From: Chloroflexota bacterium
Lineage (GTDB): Bacteria > Chloroflexota > Dehalococcoidia > CAUJGQ01
Reading direction: 5' to 3'
DNA length: 58,100 nucleotides
NCBI GenBank assembly: GCA_963170165.1
Contig: CAUJGQ010000034.1
Location: 1-58,100, forward strand
A model generated the notes under the pieces. The model saw only the letters and a program-made list of their open reading frames with translations, made no database searches and was not told the origin of the DNA. This document shows positions 30,792-39,442 of the stretch, in pieces. The translations under genes and the position numbers were made by a program. Within the stretch, counting starts at the first letter, position 1; the number at the start of each line of letters is the position of its first letter.

Positions 30792-31813
30792 GGGATGACC
30801 GTCACCTTGAGCGCGTGGCTGCCTTTATCATCCGCCACAGCGAACGCCTCCTCCACCCGTTCCAGCGGCAGCCGGTGCGTGATGAGCGTTTCGACGGCCT
30901 GCCGGTGCGCGGCGATCAATGCCAGAGCCCGGTCAAAGTCAGCGATGCCGTCGGGAGCGCGTCCGTATGTGATTGCTCCTACCACACGGATTTCCTTCAG
31001 CACCACCGCCAGCGCGTCAATCCGCGGCGGGTGCAGGAATACACCGAGCACGCATAGCCGTCCCCCGGCGCGTAGCAGTGCCGGCGCTTGAAGCAGCGTG
31101 TCCGCCTCGCCGCCCACGGTTTCAATCGCGGCGTCAAACGGCTGCTCCCGCGCCGCTGCTGCCAGTTCGCGCGCACCAGCCTCGCTCGCCTCATACACGT
31201 GGTCTGCGCCGAACTGCCGGGCGGCGGCGATCTGATGCGGGTAGCGGGCGGCGGCCGTCACCTCGGCGCCGGCAGAGGCGGCCGCCAGAATGGACAGCAA
31301 CCCAATCGTACCGCTGCCCTGGATCAGCACCCGCTCACCTGCCTGCACCTCCGCCAGCCGGATGCCGTGAATGGCCACGGCCGCCGGTTCGGCCAGTGCC
31401 GCGGTCGTGAAAGGCAGCCCGTCCGGCAGCGGGAATAGCGCGTAGGCCGGCACGCGCACGTATTCTGCCAGCCCGCCGTCTTGCCCCGCGCCAAACAGCA
31501 CTCGACCACGACAGACCTGGTAGTCCCCCCGGAGGCAGGCGGCGCAGGCGTGGCAGCACGCCAGTGGCTCGACAACCACCCGGTCACCGGGCTGCCGGCC
31601 ACTGACGCGCTCGCCAAGTGCAGCCACCTCGCCGGCGATCTCGTGGCCGGGGATCGCGGTACGGCCGCGCGGGCCAGCGCGGTAGGTGTGCAGGTCGCTT
31701 CCGCAGATGCCGCAGGCGCGCACCCGAACGATCACCTCGTCGGGACCGGGCTCTGGTCGGGGAGCCTCCCGCACCGACACCTGTCGCACACCCGTGAATA
31801 CCGCTGACCGCAT
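30788..31813 (-). CDS. Zinc-dependent medium-chain dehydrogenase (alcohol/sorbitol/threonine dehydrogenase type)
   Basis: 341 residues. The catalytic zinc ligands are C in VRACGICGSDLHTY and H/E in PGHEIAGEV; the structural zinc loop is CHACAACLRGDYQVC. The Rossmann NAD(P) fold is GSGTIGLLSILAAASAGAEV. The length is standard for the threonine/sorbitol dehydrogenase branch. It is the first gene of a three-gene minus-strand run (overlapping the pyrophosphatase-like gene by 4 bases, then the deacetylase). The substrate cannot be told. It is divergent from the secretion-type ATPase gene with an 88-base gap. Confidence 0.88.
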   Translation of the reverse strand: MRSAVFTGVRQVSVREAPRPEPGPDEVIVRVRACGICGSDLHTYRAGPRGRTAIPGHEIAGEVAALGERVSGRQPGDRVVVEPLACCHACAACLRGDYQVCRGRVLFGAGQDGGLAEYVRVPAYALFPLPDGLPFTTAALAEPAAVAIHGIRLAEVQAGERVLIQGSGTIGLLSILAAASAGAEVTAAARYPHQIAAARQFGADHVYEASEAGARELAAAAREQPFDAAIETVGGEADTLLQAPALLRAGGRLCVLGVFLHPPRIDALAVVLKEIRVVGAITYGRAPDGIADFDRALALIAAHRQAVETLITHRLPLERVEEAFAVADDKGSHALKVTVIP

Positions 31814-31901
31814 TGCCGAGCCTCCCCGGCCACGATACTACCAGAGCGATCCGCCAAGCGGAGGCTCTGCCCGAGCGGTAGAATGGCACAGGGGATGGGG
31901 G

Positions 31902-32708
31902 ATGCAGCTGCTCAACGACATGACTCCCTGGTGGGGGATGACCGAGGGACAGCCGCGCTCGCTGGCCGAGCTGGTGGCGAACGGCACTTTGACCGTGGAT
32001 GCCGGCGCGATGCTGTGGTGGGCCATGGAGCGCGGTGTATCGCTGCTTGTGGCAGCCCTGCCCCGGCTAGCGGGGAAGACCACACTGGCCACTAGCCTGC
32101 TGCCCTTTCTGCCGCCCGATGCACGCCTCTACACAGTGGCCGGGCCACACGACCCCGTCGCACCGGGAGAGGGCGACGGGCCGCTGTATCTGCTGATCAA
32201 CGAGCTGAGCGACCATACGCCGCTGTATGTCTGGGGCGCGGCGGCACGGCGATCCTTCGCCCTCGCCGAGCGTGGCGCCCGGCTACTGGGCACGCTGCAC
32301 GCCGATGGCGCGGACCATGCGGCGGCGGTGCTGATGGGCGAACACGGCCTGCCGGCCGCGCAGGCGGCCCGGGTCGATCTGGTGGTGACGCTGCGGGCGC
32401 GGCGCACGCCGGCAGGTATCGAGCGCCGGGTCGTGCAAATCGGTCTACTGGGCGTGACGGCAGGGCGGCTCACGGCCGTGCCGGTAGCGGCGTGGGATGC
32501 CGGCCGGGCGGGAGCCACGCCCCCGCCGGAAGGCATCGCTGCGCTCGCGGCCCGCTCCGGTGTGACCGCGGAGCAAGCGCGGCGGGCCATCAACACAAGG
32601 TCAGCCGTCCTAGCGGGCCTGGTGGGGCGTCAGCAGCTAGAATGGACGAGTATGGTCGAATCTGCCCGCACCGTCGCGCGTCAAGAGGCCGATCATGCCA
32701 CGACGTGA
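31902..32708 (+). CDS. Small GspE/VirB11-type ATPase-like protein (degenerate P-loop)
   Basis: 268 residues from the ATG at 31902, after a G-run and a -10 type TAGAAT at 31879-31884. A P-loop-like segment PRLAGKTTLATSLL carries the GKT core, but the first Gly of the Walker A pattern is Ala/Pro. A Walker-B-like LYLLINELSD and the motif GTLHADGADHAAAVL, which resembles the 'T.HA' box of type II/IV secretion ATPases, suggest a truncated GspE/PilT-type domain. The usual N-terminal domain, CxxC zinc motif and partner pilus genes are absent. It may be a moonlighting or regulatory ATPase. The next gene overlaps its end by 14 bases. Confidence 0.55.
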   Translation: MQLLNDMTPWWGMTEGQPRSLAELVANGTLTVDAGAMLWWAMERGVSLLVAALPRLAGKTTLATSLLPFLPPDARLYTVAGPHDPVAPGEGDGPLYLLINELSDHTPLYVWGAAARRSFALAERGARLLGTLHADGADHAAAVLMGEHGLPAAQAARVDLVVTLRARRTPAGIERRVVQIGLLGVTAGRLTAVPVAAWDAGRAGATPPPEGIAALAARSGVTAEQARRAINTRSAVLAGLVGRQQLEWTSMVESARTVARQEADHATT

Positions 32709-33024
32709 ACGCGACCCACGCCGGGACCAGCGACGTGATGATTGGGACGATGACCGGTGGCAACCGCAACGGCGTGCCCCCAGGCGGGGCAAGGATCCAC
32801 GTTCGGCCGGACGAGAACACCGGCGACCGGCGCAGCCCGACCTCTCCGTGCCTCCGCTGATGCGGACACCGGAGCCTGTCATACTTCCGCTGGTCTGTGG
32901 TAGCTGCCGCGAGTGGTTCGCACACGATACCGGCGGGCGCGGCTCCTGCGATCATCCGGGTAGTGGCTTCTTCGCACCGTGGTCAGACACGGCAGCCTGT
33001 CAGTTCTTCAACCCCCGTCGCTAA
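32695..33024 (+). CDS. Small protein with Cys-rich C-terminus (unknown)
   Basis: 109 residues from the ATG at 32695, overlapping the ATPase-like gene by 14 bases. Residues 1-50 are Arg/Asp/Gln-rich and likely disordered. The C-terminus has LVCGSCREWFA, a spaced GSCDHPGSG and AACQFFNPRR, four Cys plus His that could bind zinc or an Fe-S cluster. I do not recognise a named family. Overlap with the ATPase-like gene implies coupled translation. Its end overlaps the SWIM gene on the other strand by four bases. Confidence 0.6.
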   Translation: MPRRERDPRRDQRRDDWDDDRWQPQRRAPRRGKDPRSAGREHRRPAQPDLSVPPLMRTPEPVILPLVCGSCREWFAHDTGGRGSCDHPGSGFFAPWSDTAACQFFNPRR

Positions 33025-33797
33025 TCAAGCGCCTTTGCCGCCTGCTGTTGCATCGAGCGGTATGCCTGTTCCAGGACGGCGCTCAGCGTTCGCCGATCGG
33101 AAATGAACGAGGGCAACCCCACGTCCCTCAATACGGCCACTCCTGCCGGCTGGCCGGAGGGAGCAGCGATCTCAGGCAGCGGGCCGGCGCCCTGCCAGAA
33201 GTCTGACGGTGACGCATCATCGGCCGGTACGACCGCAGGCGCCGCTACCGGAGCCGGACGCGCTGCACGGAGCGTCGACAGCATCGACTCGATCGGCGCC
33301 CCACACAGGATAGGCAGGATGAGCGGATTCTGTGCGATGACGTCACCGGCGTTCAAAATCACGGCGATGATGTGCTTGCACGGCCTTTCGTAGTCATCGC
33401 AGCTGCACTCCGGGTCCAGGGCGGCGAGGTCGTCGATCAGAAGTGAGCCACCGGCCCGCTGCACAAGGGCATCCACATCGGGCGGCAGCTCGCCTGCCAG
33501 CAATGCTGCCTCATAGCGGACTTCTGCGGCCATGTCCGCAACGACCTGCTCCCACAGGTCCAGCGGAAGTACGGGGATGCTCAGTCGCACGTCATAGTTC
33601 CACCAGCCACGGCCGCGCACCTGGCCGATGATCTCTCCGGTGTAGAAGTACACACGTATCACCCGGCCGGTGCGCGCGTATGATCGCCCGCGCTGCAGCC
33701 GTCCGCGATCGTCCACACCGTCCAGCAGCTTCAGCCACTGCTGCTGCCACCACCTACCAGTGATTGCCCGCCGCTGGTTACCTGGAGTTGCGATCAT
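33021..33797 (-). CDS. SWIM zinc-finger protein
   Basis: 258 residues. The SWIM signature CSCDDYERPCKHIIAV (CxCx6CxH) lies at about residues 130-145, following DDLAALDPE. An N-terminal segment with GRSYARTGRVIRV and WWNYDVRLSI resembles SWIM proteins paired with Snf2 helicases in actinobacteria and Chloroflexota. The C-terminal part is Ala/Pro-rich. The Snf2-type gene lies 4 bases upstream on the same strand (ending at 33802), so the two are a translational pair; SWIM proteins of this type are thought to assist the helicase or a nucleic-acid repair complex. Confidence 0.88.
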   Translation of the reverse strand: MIATPGNQRRAITGRWWQQQWLKLLDGVDDRGRLQRGRSYARTGRVIRVYFYTGEIIGQVRGRGWWNYDVRLSIPVLPLDLWEQVVADMAAEVRYEAALLAGELPPDVDALVQRAGGSLLIDDLAALDPECSCDDYERPCKHIIAVILNAGDVIAQNPLILPILCGAPIESMLSTLRAARPAPVAAPAVVPADDASPSDFWQGAGPLPEIAAPSGQPAGVAVLRDVGLPSFISDRRTLSAVLEQAYRSMQQQAAKALD

Positions 33798-33801
33798 CCG
33801 G

Positions 33802-36800
33802 CTACTCCTCGACCGCGCCGGCGCGCAGGCCGAGCAGATCGCGCAACTGCTCGGTACTCATCTCGGTGAGCCACGCCTCGCTGGCGCCGGTGATCGTCTC
33901 CGCCATTGCCGCCTTACGTTCAATCAGCAAGTCGATGCGCTCTTCCAGCGTGCCGGCGCAGATGAACTTGTGCACCTGCACGTTCCGGTGCTGGCCGATA
34001 CGAAAGGCACGGTCGGTAGCCTGGTTCTCCACGGCGGGATTCCACCAGCGGTCATAGTGGAACACGTGCGCGGCGCGGGTCAGGTTCAGCCCGGAGCCGC
34101 CGGCCTTGATGGAGAGGACGAAGATACGCGGCCCCTGCTCTTCCTCCTGGAAGCGGCGCACCATCGCGTCCCGTTCGAGTGCGGGGGTACCGCCGTGGAG
34201 AAACAGCACCTCCCCACTCAGCGCTTCAGTGAGATGCCGCTGCAGCAGGGCTCCCATCGCGGCAAACTGGGTAAAGACCAGCGCCCGGTCATCAACCGCC
34301 ACCACCTCTTCAAGCATCTCGGTTAGCCGCGCCAGCTTGCCGCTGCGACCTGCCAGGCGGCTGTTGTCGCTCAGCATCAGCGCGGGATGATCGCACGTCT
34401 GCTTGAGGCGGGTGAGCGCCGCCAGCACCCGCCCGCGCCGGCCAAACCCTTCACTCTCCCCAATCTGTTTCATCGCGTCGCGCACCACGGCCTGATAGAG
34501 CGTCGCCTGCTCCTTGGTCAGCGTGCAGAACACCTTCATCTCGTTCTTCTCGGGTAGGTCGCTGATCACGTGCCGGTCGGTCTTGACGCGCCGAAGGAGA
34601 AAGGGCGCAACCAGCGTCCGCAGCCGCGCCGCCGCTGCCGCATCCTGCTCCTTCTCGATGGGTACGGTGAACCGCCGCCGGAAGTCTTCGCCTGAACCGA
34701 GATAGCCGGGATTGAGAAACTGGAAGATGCTCCACAGGTCCGACAGCCGGTTTTCCACCGGTGTGCCGGTCAGTGCGGCGCGCCAGCCGGCCGGCAGCCG
34801 GCGCGCAGACTGCGCCGCCTTGGTGGAGGGGTTCTTGATGTTCTGCGCTTCGTCGAGGATCACATCTGCCCACTGGATGCCGGCCAGCGCATCAGCGTCG
34901 CGGTGGAGCAGTGGATAGGCACTGATCACGACGTCGTGGCGCGCCGCCTGCTCGGGCAATCGCTCCCGCTCGCGCTTCGCACCGTGATGGACGAGTACGC
35001 GCAGGCCCGGTGCGAACCGGGTCAGTTCATGCCGCCAGTTGCCGACCACGGAGGTGGGGCAGACGATCAACGATGGCGGGTGGGGACTGCCGGTGCGGCG
35101 GGTATGGAGTAGCAGCGCGATCACCTCAACGCTCTTGCCCAGGCCCATGTCGTCAGCCAGGCAAGCACCCAAGCCGAAGCGTCGCAAGGTCGCCATCCAG
35201 GACACGCCGGTCTGCTGGTAGTGGCGCAGTGTGCCGGTGAATCCAGGCGGCTCGACGGTCTCCTCGCGGGCGGCGCCGCTGATCTCCGCCAGTACCTGAT
35301 CAAACCACGGATCAAGGGTGACCGACTCCAGCGGCGGCCCGCTATCTGTCTCCGGCGCCAATGCCAGGTGCATGGCCGTGGCCAGGGTAGATTCGCCATC
35401 CGGACGGCGCTTGAGGAAGGCAAGCACCTGCTCAACCGCCTCCGGCTGCAACTCCACCCACTGCCCGCGTACCTGTACCAGCGGCTCTTTCATCCGAGCG
35501 AGCGCCTCAAACTCGGCGCGCGTAAGGGTGGCATCGCCCACCGCCACCTGCCAGTCAAACTGGGTGATGGCATCCATCCCAAACAGGCCATGGCCCTCTG
35601 GGCGCTCCGTCTTGCGGGCACGGCTGATATTCAGACGCACACCCAGCCGGGCCAGAAAGGCGGGCACGGTGACGGCGATGTCTTGCTCCCGCAATGCCGC
35701 CGCCGGCTGCCTGATGAAGGTGAACGCTTCAGCCGCCGTCATGGTGCAATGCTCCGGCAACGCGTCGCGCAGCCCGGCCGCGATGGCCGGTACAAGCGAC
35801 GCAGCGCGGCCCAACTCGCGCAACAGCAGGCTGGCCGGATCAACCCCATTGCGCGTAAGCACCGATAGCACCGCCGAACGCTGGTGCCAGACAGCGGCCG
35901 CCGGCACCAGCAGGCTGGGATCGTCGCGCGCCTGGAGGAAGTAGACCAGCCGCCAGGGTTCCGCAGCGCTCTCCGGTGGCTCCAGCCGCAGACTGAGCCG
36001 GAATGGCGCCGCGTGCGCATCCGGCTCGCCCAACACCGGCGAGAGCCACTGGCGCACCAGCGGCGCAATCGGGCTGAGCGAACCGGCATCGTGACGGTCG
36101 TCGCTCCCGATGCCAAGATCGGCCAGCCATGCTGCCGCGCTCCCACCCAGCCACCAGCGGCGTGGTGGGCGCACGCTTTGCACCGACTGGCGGGCGCAGG
36201 CATCGGCAATCTTGGCCAGGAAGTCACGCAGGCTCGTAGATGGGGCAGGTGGCTCATCCACAAACCGGCGGGTCAAGGCGGCAGCCGCCGGCGGCATTGC
36301 GCGGAGCAGCGCCGCGAACCGTTCCGCATCCTCAGGATGGTCCAGCAGCGGCAGCCACCGGCCCTCGTAGCGTCGCGGACTGCGCGTAATTGTCGGTACG
36401 AGCCGGCCTCGGTAGACCAGATCCAGCGCGTAGCGGTAGGCGGTGGCCCACAGAAGTAGGTCTGGCGCGACGTGGAACGGCTGCCCGCCGCCGTGGCCGA
36501 GCGCGGCAAGCAGGGCGCCGGCGTCGTGGGGCGGCAACAGCAGGGCCTCAATTCGCCAGCGAGCATGGCTGGCCTGTGGCTGCAGCTCGCCCCCTGCGTC
36601 GGGTGAGGGGAGCGGCCCCTGCTCGTTTGTTGGCAGGCTGGCATACAGGACAGCGCTCTCTGCGCCCGGTGCGGGCAGGCAGCCGGCCGCCAGTGCTGCT
36701 GCCAATTCTGGCACACGTGCGGCAAATGGGTGCAGCTTGCCCGGCGCAAGCCGTCGCGCTGCGCGCGCTGCAACGTGCTCCGGCGATTCGGCCCAGATTG

Positions 36801-36858
36801 CCAGGCGTGGCTCGCGGCCACCGACCGCGGGTAGCCATGCCCCGTGCAGCACCAGCAT
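33802..36858 (-). CDS. SNF2-family DEAD/DEAH-type helicase (bacterial SNF2-associated N-terminal domain)
   Basis: 1018 residues from the ATG at 36858, which follows GGGAGGCGGCCACC. The N-terminal 500 residues hold the bacterial SNF2-associated region (with FLARLGVRLNISR, QFDWQVAVGDATLTRAEFEAL). The helicase core then shows motif I LADDMGLGKSVEVIALLL, motif II DEAQNIKNPSTKAAQ, motif III LTGTPVENRLSDLWSIF, motif IV-type VFTQFAAMGALLQRHL, and motif VI QATDRAFRIGQHRNVQVHKF. Double-stranded DNA translocase, ATP-dependent. The SWIM gene is immediately downstream. The first 21 codons of the open frame upstream of 36858 were not used because the ribosome site favours the later ATG. Confidence 0.95.
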   Translation of the reverse strand: MLVLHGAWLPAVGGREPRLAIWAESPEHVAARAARRLAPGKLHPFAARVPELAAALAAGCLPAPGAESAVLYASLPTNEQGPLPSPDAGGELQPQASHARWRIEALLLPPHDAGALLAALGHGGGQPFHVAPDLLLWATAYRYALDLVYRGRLVPTITRSPRRYEGRWLPLLDHPEDAERFAALLRAMPPAAAALTRRFVDEPPAPSTSLRDFLAKIADACARQSVQSVRPPRRWWLGGSAAAWLADLGIGSDDRHDAGSLSPIAPLVRQWLSPVLGEPDAHAAPFRLSLRLEPPESAAEPWRLVYFLQARDDPSLLVPAAAVWHQRSAVLSVLTRNGVDPASLLLRELGRAASLVPAIAAGLRDALPEHCTMTAAEAFTFIRQPAAALREQDIAVTVPAFLARLGVRLNISRARKTERPEGHGLFGMDAITQFDWQVAVGDATLTRAEFEALARMKEPLVQVRGQWVELQPEAVEQVLAFLKRRPDGESTLATAMHLALAPETDSGPPLESVTLDPWFDQVLAEISGAAREETVEPPGFTGTLRHYQQTGVSWMATLRRFGLGACLADDMGLGKSVEVIALLLHTRRTGSPHPPSLIVCPTSVVGNWRHELTRFAPGLRVLVHHGAKRERERLPEQAARHDVVISAYPLLHRDADALAGIQWADVILDEAQNIKNPSTKAAQSARRLPAGWRAALTGTPVENRLSDLWSIFQFLNPGYLGSGEDFRRRFTVPIEKEQDAAAAARLRTLVAPFLLRRVKTDRHVISDLPEKNEMKVFCTLTKEQATLYQAVVRDAMKQIGESEGFGRRGRVLAALTRLKQTCDHPALMLSDNSRLAGRSGKLARLTEMLEEVVAVDDRALVFTQFAAMGALLQRHLTEALSGEVLFLHGGTPALERDAMVRRFQEEEQGPRIFVLSIKAGGSGLNLTRAAHVFHYDRWWNPAVENQATDRAFRIGQHRNVQVHKFICAGTLEERIDLLIERKAAMAETITGASEAWLTEMSTEQLRDLLGLRAGAVEE

Positions 36859-36921
36859 CGGTGGCCGCCTCCCGCTCGATGGTAGCCGAAAGCCCTGGCT
36901 CTGGCGGCCCGCGGTAGGCAA

Positions 36922-36951
36922 ACACCCCCGGCGGTGCTACACCGGGGGTGT
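36922..36951 (-). terminator. Terminator after the selenoprotein rhodanese gene
   Basis: ACACCCCCGG and CCGGGGGTGT form a 10-bp stem with a 10-base loop; on the minus strand TTTGCC follows. It starts 17 bases after the gene's stop. Confidence 0.75.
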
Positions 36952-36968
36952 GGCGGGATCGCCGGTGG

Positions 36969-37820
36969 TCAGGAGGCCGGCGCCGGCTCCATCACCAGCG
37001 GGGTATCATCGCGGTTGGCCCATTCGCGCATCGAGCCGTCGTACATCTTGATACGGTCGTAGCCAAGCAGGGAGAGGACGAATGCTCCGTGCGCCGCACG
37101 GATACCACCCTGTCAGTACGTGGCTACTTCCTGCTCGGGGTTAATGCCGGCCTCGCGCAGCATGGCGCGCAGCTCAGAGGCAGGCTTGAACACTCGGCGG
37201 TCATCTCGCGTCACGAAGTTCAGCCACTCCAGATGCACCGCGCCCGGCACATGCCCGGTGCGCTTGTTGCCGCGGTCGTTGGTGCCCAACCACTCCTCGT
37301 CGGTGCGCAGATCGAGGATGGCGCTGCCTTCTCGCCCCACCATCGCCTTCAGCTCGTCGATCTTGCAGACGATGGCGTCGTTGGCGGGCTTGACGGTGAA
37401 GTTGCCGGCGGCGGGCCGGGCCTGGTGGAATGTCGCGGGCCGTCCCTCGGTGAGCCAGCGATGCCAGCCACCGTTGAGCACCTTGGTATTGGTGTGGCCG
37501 TAGTAGTTCAGCACCCACCACAAGCGTGCCGCCACCAGCGCGTTGTTGTCGTCGTAGGTGACGACGGTCGTGTCGTCCGAGACGCCCAGCCGCCGCATCA
37601 ATTCCTGGAACTGCTCGGGCTGCATGACGTAGGTATCGTTGGTGGGGTCCTTGATATAGAAGTGAACCGGTAGCCCCACCGCCCCCGGGATATGCGCCCG
37701 CCGGTAAGCCTCCAGTGTGACGCAATCAATGATCCGTACCTTGGGATCGTCCAGGTGCTGCGCCAGCCAGTCTGGCTCGGCCAGCAACTCCGGGCGGGCG
37801 TACCCAGCATCCGCCGTCAT
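36969..37820 (-). CDS. Two-domain rhodanese (thiosulfate sulfurtransferase) with in-frame TGA at the catalytic Cys: predicted selenoprotein
   Basis: 283 residues from the ATG at 37820 (AAAGGAG 8 bases upstream) to TGA at 36969-36971. A conventional reading stops at an earlier TGA (37113-37115), codon 236. The sequence around it reads QEVATY-U-QGGIRAAHGAF. In two-domain rhodaneses this position is the catalytic Cys (CRxGxRA type loop), and homology continues past the TGA (LLGYDRIKMYDGSMREW, NRDDTPLV) to the normal family end. The first domain (about residues 10-125) has TYDDNNA where a catalytic Cys would be, so it is the inactive structural domain. tRNA-Sec is in the window, and a SECIS-like hairpin follows the TGA. 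Alternative: a sequencing error TGC/TGT to TGA, or a nonsense mutation. Neighbours: FkbM gene upstream by 67 bases. Confidence 0.85.
37086..37102 (-). promoter_or_regulatory. Candidate bacterial SECIS element in the rhodanese mRNA
   Basis: Minus strand: TCCGTGC-GGC-GCACGGA, a perfect 7-bp stem with a three-base loop starting GG. The stem starts 11 bases and the loop 18 bases after the UGA. Bacterial SECIS elements are short stem-loops just after the UGA with a G in the first two loop positions and the loop roughly 16-37 bases downstream, so spacing and loop fit. Confidence 0.7.
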
Positions 37821-37887
37821 CGCCTGTGCTCCTTTATCCCCGCTTGCACCGGGATGCAGGCAGTATACGGCGAACGGTGGTCCGGCG

Positions 37888-38709
37888 TTATGGGTACTGC
37901 AGCAGCGCCCGCACATCCTTCTCCGGCCGGACGAACAGGAAGTCGGCAACGTAGCCGGCAGGCATAGCATGGAGCTCAAACCGCTCGCCCACATGCGCAA
38001 GCTGGTGGCGCTGCACGTCGAAGTCTGCCAGCGGAATGAGCCCCGTCTCCGTCAGCGCGTAGCCCGTGTATCCCAGCCCAAGCAAGTAAGCAAACGTGCC
38101 GCGGATGTCCCGCTCCTGGTGCCGCTGCTCGATCTCCACCAGCAACGCGGGCCGGTCGCGCCGCAGCAGCGCCTCGGCGCCGCGCAGCGCCGCGTACTCG
38201 TGCCCCTCAACATCGCACTTGATGAAAGCCACTGGCGGTCCGCCCTCCGGCAGCAGGTCATCCAGACGGGCCAGAGGCACGGAGACCGATTCGTGGGCGA
38301 TGGCCGTACGGGCAGCCGGAACGGATAGGCTGGCAAGCGCGCCGAAACGGCGGCCCTCCGCCAGGGGAATTTGTAGATCAGCCGTGCCATCGTGGTCGGA
38401 GAGGGCGACGGCGTGCACCGTCACGTTCGCCCGCCGGCCGCGGATCGCCTCCAGAGAGGCGCGGTTGGCGGGGTCGGGCTCGAACAGGTGCACATGGCCG
38501 CTCGGGCCGGCCAGCCCTGCCAGCCGCCAAGCGTACATCCCCCAGTTGGCGCCGATATCCAGCACCGTATCGCCGGGGCGGACGAGCGTCTCCATTACCT
38601 TCAAGGGCAGATCGCCGTGGCGGCGCTCGCGCATCCAGGCCAGCCGCGCAGCCAGTGGCGGACGGTGCTGGCGCGCCACCCGGATCATCCCACCCACGAC
38701 ATCCACCAT
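37888..38709 (-). CDS. FkbM family methyltransferase
   Basis: 273 residues from the ATG at 38709 after GGGAGGGTACGAGC. SAM motif I is TVLDIGANWGMYAWRLA, then HVHLFEPDPANRASLE, and the family hallmark FIKCDVEGHEYAALRGAEALL. Class I methyltransferase that typically O-methylates sugars or secondary metabolites; the acceptor here is not known. It is followed on the same strand by the rhodanese gene (start 68 bases on), which may be co-transcribed. The N-terminal 35 residues (GGMIRVARQHRPPLA) are basic. Confidence 0.88.
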   Translation of the reverse strand: MVDVVGGMIRVARQHRPPLAARLAWMRERRHGDLPLKVMETLVRPGDTVLDIGANWGMYAWRLAGLAGPSGHVHLFEPDPANRASLEAIRGRRANVTVHAVALSDHDGTADLQIPLAEGRRFGALASLSVPAARTAIAHESVSVPLARLDDLLPEGGPPVAFIKCDVEGHEYAALRGAEALLRRDRPALLVEIEQRHQERDIRGTFAYLLGLGYTGYALTETGLIPLADFDVQRHQLAHVGERFELHAMPAGYVADFLFVRPEKDVRALLQYP

Positions 38710-38790
38710 GCTCGTACCCTCCCGCGCGAGGATATGGAGCAACGGTTGAGTGCGGCGTGACGCTGTGTGACGGTCGGGTGCCGCCGGCGG

Positions 38791-39354
38791 CTAGCGGTCA
38801 CCGTGGTGATGGATCAGGCGGTAGATGGTGTCGCGCACCTGCTGGGCGTTTGTGATCGGGCCGAAGCCACTTTCGCCGCCACTCTCCCCTGCCGTTTCAA
38901 AGCGGACGTAGCCAAGACCGTACCACTTCTTGATCAGCGTCACGTCCTGGATGCGCCACATCGGGTCGGTGTGCTCGGTGCGGTTGAGGATACCTTCGTA
39001 GGTCACGATGCGGTCCGGGTAGATGACCATGCGGTTGGTGCGGTAGACCACCCACCAGTACGCGCAGAACAGCACCGTGATCAGTGCCAGCACGCCCACG
39101 CCGATCACCGGCAGGTCCAGATACACCCAGCCGCCGAGGATGGCGATCAGCGTCACCCATACCGCCCAGATGCGCGGCCGCACCAGGTAGCGCAGGATGC
39201 TGATCCGCACCTCCACCAGCGGTGCGGTGCTCTCCCCGGTCGCGGTGGAGACCACCGGCCGCGGAGCGGCTGCCTCGGCCGGTGCGCCGCAGTTATTGCA
39301 GAACCGGGCGCGGCCCGTAAGCGGCGCACCACAGGATGGGCAGGTCGCTGGCAT
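38791..39354 (-). CDS. Zinc-ribbon / bacterial PH-domain membrane protein (DUF304 type)
   Basis: 187 residues from the ATG at 39354. The N-terminal zinc ribbon CPSCGAPL ... CNNCGAPA has two CxxC knuckles, followed by an Ala/Pro linker. Two TM helices are likely (AVWVTLIAILGGWVYLDL; VIGVGVLALITVLFCAYWWVV). Then the bPH2-like segment VYRTNRMVIYPDRIVTYEGILNRTEHTDPMWRIQDV (start VIYPDRIVTYEGILNR) fits DUF304/YdbT-type proteins, which have this 'I....I.D' pattern. Function is unknown. It precedes the FkbM gene on the same strand. The long frame upstream of the ATG is on the other strand's gene and was not used. Confidence 0.75.
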   Translation of the reverse strand: MPATCPSCGAPLTGRARFCNNCGAPAEAAAPRPVVSTATGESTAPLVEVRISILRYLVRPRIWAVWVTLIAILGGWVYLDLPVIGVGVLALITVLFCAYWWVVYRTNRMVIYPDRIVTYEGILNRTEHTDPMWRIQDVTLIKKWYGLGYVRFETAGESGGESGFGPITNAQQVRDTIYRLIHHHGDR

Positions 39355-39442
39355 GGCGGGTCCCTCCGGTGTCCGCTCGCAGTATACCGCCGCCGTGCCG
39401 TTCCCTATGCTGATGGCGTCCATCTCAGCCGGAAGGGTCCGT

